Below are positions 17,013 through 24,434 of a stretch of DNA of 34,145 nt, in pieces (the stretch's first letter is position 1; the number at the start of each line of letters is the position of its first letter). Made by a program: the position numbers and the translations under genes. Source of the DNA: an uncultured Chloroflexota bacterium (GTDB taxonomy: Bacteria > Chloroflexota > Dehalococcoidia > Lucifugimonadales > CAJWER01); NCBI GenBank assembly GCA_913030785.1, contig CAJWER010000003.1, positions 1 to 34,145 of the forward strand, in the 5' to 3' direction. The notes beneath the pieces are model-generated. The model saw nothing but the letters and a program-made list of their open reading frames with translations, was not told where the DNA came from and made no database searches.

Positions 17013-17026
17013 CGGAGCCTGTTAAT

Positions 17027-17644
17027 TTGGCCGAAGCAACCGCGGCAATACACGCAGAGCACGAAGAGACCTCCACGGGTCTGAATAGCAGGAAGTTGCT
17101 CATGTGGGCCTTCCTGGGTTCAGACTGCATGTTCTTTGGCTCGCTCATCGCGACATACGTGGTCTACCAGGGAAAGAGCCTCAAGGGCCCGTTCCCTGAA
17201 GATGTATTCAGTATCCCTGTCACGTCTGTGAGCACATTCGTGCTGCTGATGAGCAGTATGAGTATGGTTCTGGCCTACGCGGCGCTCAGGCAGGGGAGTA
17301 TCAAGTCGTTCCGCATCTGGATATTCTCGACGGCGATCCTGGGCATGACCTTCCTGGGCTTTCAGGTCTTCGAGTTCCGGGACTTTGTGCACGAGGGTCT
17401 GACACTGAAGACCAACCTGTTCGGAACGACCTTCTTTACCCTGACGGGGTTCCACGGCGCCCACGTTACGCTTGGAGTGATCTGGCTGCTTTCCCTGGGA
17501 TTCCACTCCTTCAAGGGCGGAATAACACCCGATAATCACCTTGACGTCGACTTGGCAGCGCTGTACTGGCATTTTGTGGACGTTGTTTGGATCATCATAT
17601 TCACAGTGGTGTACCTGTTCGGGGTGTTCCCCGGGCTAAATTAG
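17027..17644 (+). CDS. coxC: Cytochrome c oxidase subunit III
   Basis: Subunit III stabilises the oxidase and helps keep proton uptake active. The 205 residues form five transmembrane helices, as in bacterial caa3/bo3-type subunit III. SDCMFFGSLIATY is in the first helix. GFHGAHVTLGVIWLLSLG and DLAALYWHFVDVVWIIIFT are the conserved last helices, with the family His and Glu/Asp residues. The start is TTG at 17027, with ACGGAG about nine bases upstream. It begins 14 bases after the coxA stop, so the two are surely in one transcript. Confidence 0.95.
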   Translation: MAEATAAIHAEHEETSTGLNSRKLLMWAFLGSDCMFFGSLIATYVVYQGKSLKGPFPEDVFSIPVTSVSTFVLLMSSMSMVLAYAALRQGSIKSFRIWIFSTAILGMTFLGFQVFEFRDFVHEGLTLKTNLFGTTFFTLTGFHGAHVTLGVIWLLSLGFHSFKGGITPDNHLDVDLAALYWHFVDVVWIIIFTVVYLFGVFPGLN

Positions 17645-17743
17645 TAGTGATGTACTGAGGGAGATGGTTCCGACCTGATCTCTCGATGGCGAGACCTCCG
17701 AGCAGACGGTTTCAGGACGGCAGCGTAAGGAAGCAAGCGCGAC

Positions 17744-18064
17744 ATGGCACAAGAACCAGGAACAGAAGCACAGGGAGCAGCGGTCCATACGGGGCACCCA
17801 ACGCCTTTCACCTATTTCAAGGTGGCGATGATCCTGTCGACTATTACCGCCGTTGAGGTCGGTATTTTCTACATTGAGGATCTGGGGAAAGGGATCATAC
17901 CGATCCTCGTTGTCCTCTCCGCCGCTAAGTTCGCGCTAGTCGCGATGTTCTACATGCACCTGCGGTACGACTCTCGGATATTCACTGGGCTGTTCGTCGG
18001 GGGCATCGCCCTGGCGATCTCCGTCACCCTTGCGGTTCTGGGGCTGTTCCAGTTCTTCGTATAG
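17744..18064 (+). CDS. coxD: Cytochrome c oxidase subunit IV-like small membrane protein
   Basis: The 106-residue protein has three hydrophobic helices (about 24-45, 49-71, 80-105). It contains AAKFALVAMFYMHLRYDSR, the typical signature of the prokaryotic subunit IV (CtaF/CyoD-like) family, where the YMHL segment is conserved. It probably assists CuB insertion or stability of the complex rather than catalysis. ATG 17744 has AAGGA about 12 bases upstream. It sits 99 bases after coxC and just before ctaG. Confidence 0.87.
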   Translation: MAQEPGTEAQGAAVHTGHPTPFTYFKVAMILSTITAVEVGIFYIEDLGKGIIPILVVLSAAKFALVAMFYMHLRYDSRIFTGLFVGGIALAISVTLAVLGLFQFFV

Positions 18065-18098
18065 CGACCAACGGCGAGGTCGAGGAGGAGCGTACCAC

Positions 18099-18929
18099 GT
18101 GGCGGGGTCGATCTGGTTTCATTGGCATGCCCACCCTGACGCTCTGATCGGTCTGGCGATCGTCCAAGGCCTGTATCTCTTTGGAGTTGGTCCTTTGAGG
18201 CAGAGATACGGCCTCGCCGAGAGTGTCGAACCGCGGCAGGTTGCCACCTTTACGGTTGGCATCATGGTCATCTTCGTGGCGCTGCTTTCGCCACTTCATG
18301 TCCTGAGCGACAGCTACCTGTTCAGCGCCCATATGGTTCAGCACGTGTTGCTGACCCTGGTGGCGCCCCCGTTGCTCATACTGGGCACACCGGATTGGCT
18401 GGTGCGCCGTATCTTGCGGCCCGATCCCTTATTCATCGCCGCCCGCATCGTCACTCACCCGATTGTGGCGATCGTCCTGTTCAACATCATTTTCTCCCTC
18501 TTTCACATGCCCTCGCTGTATAACGTGTCAGTGACGAACCACCTGATCCACATTGTGGAACACCTCGTATTCATAGGCGCTGCGTTGATAATGTGGTGGC
18601 CGCTCGTTAGCACCATGCCAGAGCTACCGCGTCTCTCGTACCCACTTCAGATGGTGTACCTGTTCGGCATGTCGGTGGCCCAGATCGTGGTATTCGGGCC
18701 GGTGACTTTCTCGCAGGAGCCGTTATACCAGTGGTACGTCGATGCGCCACGGCTGTGGTCGCTTACGGCCCTGTCGGACCAGCAAATTGGCGCAGTGATC
18801 ATGAAGGTGGGTGGAGGCGTTCTGTTCATGACGCTGCTGATTGTCGCTTTCTATCGTTGGTACAAGAGTGCGGAAGAGGAGACCGAGCCGGAGCCAGATT
18901 CCCGTGAGCTCTCTCTCCAGCGACACTAG
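18099..18929 (+). CDS. ctaG: Cytochrome c oxidase assembly factor CtaG (Caa3_CtaG family)
   Basis: GTG 18099 is chosen because GGAGGAG (18084-18090) stands eight bases upstream and the product then begins with SIWFHWHAHPDALIGL, the usual family N-terminus. The 276-residue protein has about seven transmembrane helices and conserved histidines (FHWHAHP, SAHMVQHVLLTLVAPPLL, FHMPSLYN, HIVEHLVFIGAALIMWWP). Bacillus CtaG of this family is needed for an active caa3 oxidase, probably in copper delivery to CuB. It is unrelated to the proteobacterial Cox11 protein also called CtaG. Its position right after the oxidase subunits agrees with this role. Confidence 0.9.
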   Translation: MAGSIWFHWHAHPDALIGLAIVQGLYLFGVGPLRQRYGLAESVEPRQVATFTVGIMVIFVALLSPLHVLSDSYLFSAHMVQHVLLTLVAPPLLILGTPDWLVRRILRPDPLFIAARIVTHPIVAIVLFNIIFSLFHMPSLYNVSVTNHLIHIVEHLVFIGAALIMWWPLVSTMPELPRLSYPLQMVYLFGMSVAQIVVFGPVTFSQEPLYQWYVDAPRLWSLTALSDQQIGAVIMKVGGGVLFMTLLIVAFYRWYKSAEEETEPEPDSRELSLQRH

Positions 18930-19049
18930 CGCTCGGGTCTGGGGGCGTTTAGGGAAACAAGCTATCTTGAAGCGACAGGATCACCGTTGCGCAAACGATG
19001 AACAATGATAAGGGGCCCATCAAGAGGCTCGGCGAAAGGAAAGAAATCG

Positions 19050-19247
19050 ATGAAGATGAACAATAGAGCGTTGTTATTTCCCTTGCTGTCGATACTAGTA
19101 GTGGCCGTCTTTGCTGTGGGGTTGGGTGTCATCTTCATTTTGCTCCATGAGATATCTGAGTGGGCAGTGATTGGACTAGGATCGGCGTTGGTGGTTGTAG
19201 TTCCCGCGGCCGCTGCCCTGGGGCAACGGATGGTGGAGAAGGCCTAG
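19050..19247 (+). CDS. Small two-helix membrane protein between ctaG and sco
   Basis: ATG 19050 follows AAGGA (19036-19040) at a normal distance and gives MKMNNRALLFPLLSILVVAV and 45 more residues. Two hydrophobic stretches (about 8-31 and 36-57) are joined by LHEISEW. The length is 65 residues. It is placed between two oxidase assembly genes and may act in oxidase assembly or stability, but I recognise no family. An in-frame start at 19005 would add 15 polar residues with a poorer ribosome site. Confidence 0.6.
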   Translation: MKMNNRALLFPLLSILVVAVFAVGLGVIFILLHEISEWAVIGLGSALVVVVPAAAALGQRMVEKA

Positions 19248-19264
19248 CCTCGGCCAGCGCCGGT

Positions 19265-19915
19265 ATGCGCCTGCTGCCCGTATTGGTTATTGTCGCCTCG
19301 CTGTTTGCTTTGGTCGCCGCTGCCTGCTCCAGTGATGAGCCGCTGCAAGGCACGGTGCTGGATGGCGACGAGGCTCCTCCCTTTAAGCTCCGGAACCATC
19401 TCGATGTGCCGAAGTCACTTGATGACTACACCGCCGACGTCGTTCTGGTGAGCTTCCTCTACACCTACTGCCCTGATCTGTGCCCGGCAATAACGGGCCA
19501 CCTGCGCACTGCCCACGAGTTGCTCCTTGACGATGCGACGCGGGTGGACTTCGTCGTCATCAGTGTCGATCCCGAGAGGGACACCGTAGAACGAGCCCAT
19601 GAGTATTCTGAGCAGTGGAGCATGCTCGACAGGTGGGACTTCCTCGTGGGCGAGGCGGATGTGCTGGCACCAATCTGGGCGAACTACTTCCTGGACCCCC
19701 AGCAGTTCGAATGGACTCGGACAGAGCCTGCAGCTCCGGCAGGGCAGTCTGAGGCTAGCGCTGACTCGCTCAGACGCCAGATCGCTACGCAATACGAGGT
19801 TGGTCACCAGGCGCCCGTCTACCTGCTGGATAAGCAGCATCGCATGCGAGTCCTGTTCACATCGCCGCTGAACCCGCGCGAAATCGTCCACGACATCCAA
19901 GCACTGCTGGACTAG
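19265..19915 (+). CDS. SCO1/SenC family copper chaperone, lipoprotein
   Basis: SCO proteins bind copper through a CxxxC pair and a distant His and help build the CuA centre of subunit II. Here these are Cys69 and Cys73 in YTYCPDLCP and His181 in YEVGHQAPVYLLD, so all ligands are present. ISVDPERDT is the conserved thioredoxin-fold strand. ATG 19265 is chosen because the product then opens with a lipoprotein signal (MRLLPVLVIVASLFALVAAA, then Cys21). The upstream extension to 19160 is out of keeping with a signal peptide. The ribosome site is weak. The protein has 216 residues and is probably anchored outside the membrane next to CoxB. Confidence 0.9.
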   Translation: MRLLPVLVIVASLFALVAAACSSDEPLQGTVLDGDEAPPFKLRNHLDVPKSLDDYTADVVLVSFLYTYCPDLCPAITGHLRTAHELLLDDATRVDFVVISVDPERDTVERAHEYSEQWSMLDRWDFLVGEADVLAPIWANYFLDPQQFEWTRTEPAAPAGQSEASADSLRRQIATQYEVGHQAPVYLLDKQHRMRVLFTSPLNPREIVHDIQALLD

Positions 19916-20065
19916 CGCTACGACGCTGCGGCGCTGCGCGCGCTTAGGGGGGCGGGGCTGGTGCTTACGTGATCTGGGCTCGTGTCGCGTGTTGTGATTC
20001 CAATGAACTTTTTCACGATTCAGATATCTGACGGGACGGCGCTGGACGTGAATCGAAGTGAGGTG

Positions 20066-20710
20066 ATGATGACCGACCTGAGCACCACGTTGTTGCTGGT
20101 TCGGCACGGCCAGGCGAGGGCTGAGGATGGGTCATACGGGCCAGATACGCCGCTTAGTGAGCTGGGTGTGCGCCAATCAGAGGCGCTGGCGGACGCGTTG
20201 GCGGGGGATGCCGCCCTCACACATGTCTATGCAAGTCCACTTCCTCGTGCTGCGCAGACCGCAGGGCCGCTATGCGAGAGGCTTGGACTAGTTGCGCGGC
20301 TCGATGAGCGCCTGGCCGAGTTCGAGTTTGGAGTGACCACAGTGTCGGCGATGGGGCAGAGACCGGATCTGCTTTTTTGGCGTCCCGAGCAATCGGGAAC
20401 CGATGGGGGAGAGACACTCGGGGCGTTCGCCATCCGGGTAGCGGACTTCCTCGACGAGGTGGTCTCGCGGCACGCCGGAGAGTGCGTGGCAGTCGTTTCT
20501 CATGCCGGTGTAATCGACGCGAGTCTCAGGTGGGCTGTTGGCCTCGGCCCCGATACGTTATGGCAGCACGAGTTCGAGATAGACAATTGTTCCATTGCCG
20601 AGTTGCAGGTGTGGAATGGGGGCCGTATCAGCGGAGGTTCGCCACGCTATGTATCCGTGCGCCGTGTGGGCGACGTAGCGCACCTGGGTGAACTGGTCAG
20701 CGGGGTGTAG
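20066..20710 (+). CDS. Histidine phosphatase family protein (phosphoglycerate mutase-like)
   Basis: The protein has the RHG motif LLLVRHGQA near residues 10-18, where His14 should carry the phosphate. YASPLPRAAQTA provides the second conserved Arg, LDERLAEFEFG the acid region, and VVSHAGVI the second catalytic His. Its 214 residues fit the cobC/gpmB-like branch. Substrates in this branch are varied (sugar phosphates, alpha-ribazole phosphate), and no cobalamin genes are nearby, so none is named. GAGG at 20060-20063 precedes ATG 20066 and ATG 20069, either of which may be used. A GTG at 19982 would add 28 residues unlike the family. Confidence 0.85.
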   Translation: MMTDLSTTLLLVRHGQARAEDGSYGPDTPLSELGVRQSEALADALAGDAALTHVYASPLPRAAQTAGPLCERLGLVARLDERLAEFEFGVTTVSAMGQRPDLLFWRPEQSGTDGGETLGAFAIRVADFLDEVVSRHAGECVAVVSHAGVIDASLRWAVGLGPDTLWQHEFEIDNCSIAELQVWNGGRISGGSPRYVSVRRVGDVAHLGELVSGV

Positions 20711-20739
20711 CCCCCACTGGCCAGAAACGCGATGCACTT

Positions 20740-20761
20740 ATCCTAGTCAGTCGACTAGGAT
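20740..20761. terminator. Stem-loop between convergent genes
   Basis: ATCCTAGTC (20740-20748) pairs perfectly with GACTAGGAT (20753-20761) around AGTC. It lies between the histidine phosphatase stop and the end of the minus-strand zinc-ribbon gene, and its right arm contains that gene's TAG stop. No T-run follows on either strand, so termination efficiency is uncertain. Confidence 0.5.
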
Positions 20762-20973
20762 GGAGAAATCCCATCTGAGTCGGATGGGTAGAAGCCGCAT
20801 TGCATGCACTGCACGTAGGTTTCTTCCATGTCCGAGGCTGAGACGAGGTCGCCCCCGCAACGAGGGCAGCCCTTGAGCCAGAACGCCGCAGTTTCCCTGA
20901 TGACCGGTACGCGGGATACAAGCGTCTCTTTGGCTAGCTCTGTGTCGATTCCGATGGTTGCTGTCTCATTCAT
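20755..20973 (-). CDS. Small zinc-ribbon protein
   Basis: ATG at 20971-20973 gives a 72-residue protein, MNETATIGIDTELAKETLVS and onward, ending in a four-cysteine ribbon: KGCPRCGGDL, 15 residues, then YVQCMQCGFYPSD. This is a classic CPxCG...CxxCG zinc site. The frame stays open upstream to 21285, but that part has no family features, so I take the shorter start. TATGAT lies only about 10 bases before the ATG and no Shine-Dalgarno is seen, so the message may be leaderless. The function is unknown. Confidence 0.5.
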   Translation of the reverse strand: MNETATIGIDTELAKETLVSRVPVIRETAAFWLKGCPRCGGDLVSASDMEETYVQCMQCGFYPSDSDGISPS

Positions 20974-21217
20974 GATGCGATCATATTGCACCCATGCTCG
21001 CCGGTTCGCATCACCCAATAGGGCGATTGTGAGGGGTGAGGATAGGGCTAGCCCTCCACGACGACACCTACTCTCCCGCCATTCAGCCCAGCCCTTTGGG
21101 TGAGCGCAGCACCCATTGACAGCGAATTGGGCCGTCGGTATCGTTGTTTTGCTCACGAGGAGCGACTCGAAAACCTCGTGAGACAAACCGGCGCGGATGC
21201 CGGCCCTGAGGAATCCT

Positions 21218-23008
21218 ATGTCACGCACCTCTACCTTTGTCCTGTCAGCTACCGTGGACTTCCCCGATGACGTCGGATATGGCACTTACACACCCGAGCT
21301 GCTCAACCAGATGATGGCGCAACTCAAGGAGCTTGGCGTGACTCGGGTCTACTGGCTCTATTACGGTGACGTGGACCAGGACTCGTACGGGGCTGGGAAC
21401 CTGATCGACCACTCGATTTTTCCGTACGGCACGCAGACGCTCGCTAATATCGGTGAACCACTAAAGGCCGCCGTGCCGTTCGCCCATGCCCACGGCCTGG
21501 AGATTTACGGAGTACTCAAGCCCTATAACGGCGGTATCGCAGGCACATATCCCGAGGGCGCCAAGGAAAGCAGCGCATCGACTGTGACGCGAATAGGCGG
21601 CTCTCTATGGCAGGCGATCCCATTCGTGGAGCGGCACCCTGACACGCGAGTGCGCCGACGACCGCTGGCTGCCCCGCCTGACCTGGAGTCGACGGCGATC
21701 CGCAAGATACGGCTTCTCAAGCGTGACGACTCGCCGACCAGGGTACGAGGAGAGGACATCCAGATATGGACCAGCGAGAGCAATTTCAGATATCAGCGCA
21801 AACTGATCGATTTCAGCGTGACGGAGGCTGTGGAGCCCGCGCCTCGTGACGTGAGGGACTACTACGGCGACCTGGTCACGGCGAAAGGCGCGCCGGTGCG
21901 CACCCTTACCATCGAGGGACTGGACCTATCGGAGAGGTACGTCGCGGTCACAACGGGCCTGAAGGGCCAGGGCGATTTCGTCAACACTGCCGTGGGGATG
22001 GTGGAAGCCTACGGTCCTGGGCCAGAGCCGCTGCCGGTGGTCGTGGCAACCCGAGGAGCGATATGGGGCAGGCCCCGCGACTTTCGGGAGTACGGCCTCG
22101 ATTTCGACTGCGGACTGGGGACGCACCCGATGCCCTTCGACGACCAGAACGACGCGGGGGATGATAGCAGTCGATGGAGCTCGATGTTGACCGGGGGGCT
22201 GATAGCCTTCGCCCGTGGGAAGAATGAGTACCTGGCGTGCACCCCTTGCGAGGCCTACCCGGAAGTCAGGCGCCTGTGGTCCGGATGGGTTCAGAGCTTA
22301 ATAGACGCGGGCGTGGATGGTATCGACGTTCGAATCTCGGCCCATGGGAGCCTGACGGACGAGTCCGCCGAGTACGGGTACAATCCACCTATTGTCGAGG
22401 AGTTTACGGAGCGGTATGGCGTTGGGCCCACGGGTAGTGCCACAGACCTGGCGAGGCTGGCGGAGTTGCGCGGCGATCACTTCACTTCGTTCATCCGGGA
22501 GACGAGCGAGGCGATACGTGGTGCTGGAGGCAAGATGCAGATCCACGTTCACACCGAGGCTTTCGGCCCCGATCCTTGCCACGGGCAGATGATGGGTTTC
22601 CCTGACAACATCCGCTTTGACTGGAAATCGTGGGTAGAGGACGGACTGCTCGACGGGGTTACATATAGAATGAGTTGGTTCGAGGGCCTTGAAGACCCGC
22701 CTGAGAGCCCCCCGGAGCGGAGCCGTCTAGTCAACGCGCTGGCCGAACCCTACGCGGCGGAGTCTCTGGACGCTCTGGTGGACGCAGGGGTTCCTGCATA
22801 CCTGAATCGCTATATAGACCGGTCCGTGGGAGTCGAGGAGTACCTATCAGATCTGGAGCAGGTCTACGGCGACGAGCGGTTTAGCGGATTCGATCTGTAC
22901 GAGTTCTCGCTAATGGCACAGGCTGCGCCTGATGGAACTGCGCTGAACTCCTACAAGGGGCGCATGGAGATGATCCGTGACAAGGCAAGCGAGTTGGGGC
23001 TGGTGTAG
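21218..23008 (+). CDS. Uncharacterised large protein, probable TIM-barrel glycoside-hydrolase-like fold
   Basis: ATG 21218 is preceded by GAGGA (21208-21212) five bases upstream, giving 596 residues. An in-frame ATG at 21197 has no such site. The N-terminal part (ELLNQMMAQLKELGVTRVYW, then HAHGLEIYGVLKPYNGG) and the later part (WVQSLIDAGVDGIDVRISAH, GGKMQIHVHTEAFG, DGLLDGVTYRMSWFEG) have the strand-helix rhythm and acidic strand ends of family-10-like TIM-barrel hydrolases. A beta-rich insert (about 190-290, VRTLTIEGLDLSERYVAVTT) interrupts the barrel. No signal peptide is seen. I do not recognise a characterised family, so the hydrolase call is an inference from fold pattern only. Confidence 0.65.
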   Translation: MSRTSTFVLSATVDFPDDVGYGTYTPELLNQMMAQLKELGVTRVYWLYYGDVDQDSYGAGNLIDHSIFPYGTQTLANIGEPLKAAVPFAHAHGLEIYGVLKPYNGGIAGTYPEGAKESSASTVTRIGGSLWQAIPFVERHPDTRVRRRPLAAPPDLESTAIRKIRLLKRDDSPTRVRGEDIQIWTSESNFRYQRKLIDFSVTEAVEPAPRDVRDYYGDLVTAKGAPVRTLTIEGLDLSERYVAVTTGLKGQGDFVNTAVGMVEAYGPGPEPLPVVVATRGAIWGRPRDFREYGLDFDCGLGTHPMPFDDQNDAGDDSSRWSSMLTGGLIAFARGKNEYLACTPCEAYPEVRRLWSGWVQSLIDAGVDGIDVRISAHGSLTDESAEYGYNPPIVEEFTERYGVGPTGSATDLARLAELRGDHFTSFIRETSEAIRGAGGKMQIHVHTEAFGPDPCHGQMMGFPDNIRFDWKSWVEDGLLDGVTYRMSWFEGLEDPPESPPERSRLVNALAEPYAAESLDALVDAGVPAYLNRYIDRSVGVEEYLSDLEQVYGDERFSGFDLYEFSLMAQAAPDGTALNSYKGRMEMIRDKASELGLV

Positions 23009-23035
23009 GCGGCTCTCAGTCGCGTGTCCAATTCG

Positions 23036-23944
23036 CTATACCACCACTACGTCGTTCTCCAGCGTGCCGATGCCCTGAATCTCGATAGTCACGATATCAC
23101 CCTCTGCCAGAGTGAAGTCGGGCGGCGGCACGACGGGCGTGCCGGTGAGGACAGCGGTCATGTTGGGGATGGTGTTGTGACGGTGGAGCCAGTCCGACAG
23201 CTCTTCGCACGTCCGCGCCATCAGCGATGTTGATGTTTCCCCGCTGAATACCTCAGCCCCGTCCCTTGACACGATGCAGCGCACCGACAGGTCGTGGGGG
23301 TCACCGATGGCCTCTGGAGTAACGAAACAGGGGCCGATGGCGCAGGATCGGTCGTACACCTTGGCCTGGGGCAGGTACAGCGGATTCTCTCCCTCGATGG
23401 ACCGACTGCTCATATCGTTGCCTATGGTATATCCGACGATCTCGCCCTTGTACGTTACGAAGGCCAGCTCCGGCTCGGGGACGTTCCATGCCGAGTCCGG
23501 GCGTATGCCGACGGACTCAAATGGGCCGAGACATCGCTCGGAGGTGGCTTTCAGGAACAACTCCGGCCGTTTGGCCGCGTAGACTTTGGAGTAGACATCG
23601 GGTGTGTCGGACTCTCGTCTCCGCTCCATCTCACTGCTCTTGTACGTGACGCCGGCGGCCCAAACCTCTGGGGGATCGAAGGGCCGGTCTAGTAGGAACT
23701 CGCCGCTTCCGTTTCGGGAGTCCTCGATGACTTGGGCAAGGTTGTGGGTCTCGGCGCTCGTCCCCTCAAGGAGTCGACCTGTCAGAGCGTCGATGCCTAG
23801 GCCTGACAGCGAAGATACGCGTACGAGCTCCTCGACATCGATTATGTCATCGTCTGCCGATGTCAGGTCGTACAGTTGGCCGTCTCCATTCTCAACGGCC
23901 AGTCTTTGTGAGCCTGCGGTGTCGATCAGCCTGTAGAATTTCAT
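23036..23944 (-). CDS. Fumarylacetoacetate hydrolase family protein, like 2-keto-3-deoxyarabinonate dehydratase
   Basis: The 302 residues show the FAH fold: AAGVTYKSS near the middle, then the metal-binding PEPELAFV and IVGYTIGNDMSSRSIEGENP. These supply the Glu/Glu/Asp set for Mg2+ or Ca2+. The SSRSIEGENPLYLPQAKVYD stretch followed by the CAIGP region resembles 2-keto-3-deoxy-D-arabinonate dehydratase of sugar-acid breakdown more than classic fumarylacetoacetase. That substrate is an inference. No other pentose-pathway gene is adjacent, though the Gfo/Idh/MocA enzyme is in the same window. The start codon at 23942-23944 has GGAG about seven bases upstream. It converges with the TIM-barrel gene 27 bases away. 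Confidence 0.83.
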   Translation of the reverse strand: MKFYRLIDTAGSQRLAVENGDGQLYDLTSADDDIIDVEELVRVSSLSGLGIDALTGRLLEGTSAETHNLAQVIEDSRNGSGEFLLDRPFDPPEVWAAGVTYKSSEMERRRESDTPDVYSKVYAAKRPELFLKATSERCLGPFESVGIRPDSAWNVPEPELAFVTYKGEIVGYTIGNDMSSRSIEGENPLYLPQAKVYDRSCAIGPCFVTPEAIGDPHDLSVRCIVSRDGAEVFSGETSTSLMARTCEELSDWLHRHNTIPNMTAVLTGTPVVPPPDFTLAEGDIVTIEIQGIGTLENDVVVV

Positions 23945-24434
23945 GGGTTGCTCCGCCAGATGGATGTCGTATGGGACCGTGTCTTTCCTTATGTAAAGGA
24001 GACTGGGGATGATTGGCTGCCTACAGCGGTGTTGTCAGGCTCATCGCAGGATCCGCACGCTTTTCTCAACCATCATACCAGGGCATTTGCTTATTTTTGG
24101 GTCGCGAGCTTGCTCGGCCTGGGAATTTACCGCTACAAACTCCACCAGACTGGCGGCGAGTGTTCTTGGCAGGCAGGTGTGTCCGTGTTGATCGGCGCGT
24201 GCAGCGCCGTTGACATTGGGTTAGTTGGGGGCTATCATCTTGCCAGTATTCAAGGGGTGCTAGGGTTGTGACTTCGGTCTATTTCGCCAACTGCGCCGAG
24301 GTTTTGAGTTAGATGGCTGGTGCAGCCATCGTGTGTAAGCGCCTCCCCTTCTCGGACCATCCCCAAAAGCCCTGCAGCCCCCGACCCCTTTTCCGCCCTC
24401 TCGATACTTTGGCGTGTCACGCGGTGGTTGTTCT
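23945..24434 (+). promoter_or_regulatory. Intergenic region with pyrG promoter and leader hairpin
   Basis: TTGACA (24210-24215, perfect) and TATCAT (24233-24238, five of six) are 17 bases apart, the best promoter in the window. The leader of about 190 bases holds GATGGCT (24312-24318) paired with AGCCATC (24324-24330) around GGTGC, then a pyrimidine-rich stretch to the start codon. No GGGC start tract for reiterative CTP control, as known in Bacillus pyrG, is visible. The first half (23945-24200) has overlapping open frames without family resemblance and no clear gene. Confidence 0.7.

Noticed and set aside
19982..20065. N-terminal extension of the histidine phosphatase from GTG 19982
   Set aside because: The added 28 residues do not fit the family, whose RHG motif normally lies within the first 10-20 residues. 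GAGG at 20060 supports the later ATG.
23948..24271. Plus-strand frame of 107 codons upstream of pyrG with a hydrophobic middle
   Set aside because: It needs a TTG start without a ribosome site, overlaps the pyrG promoter, and two other frames are open over the same bases. No family resemblance.
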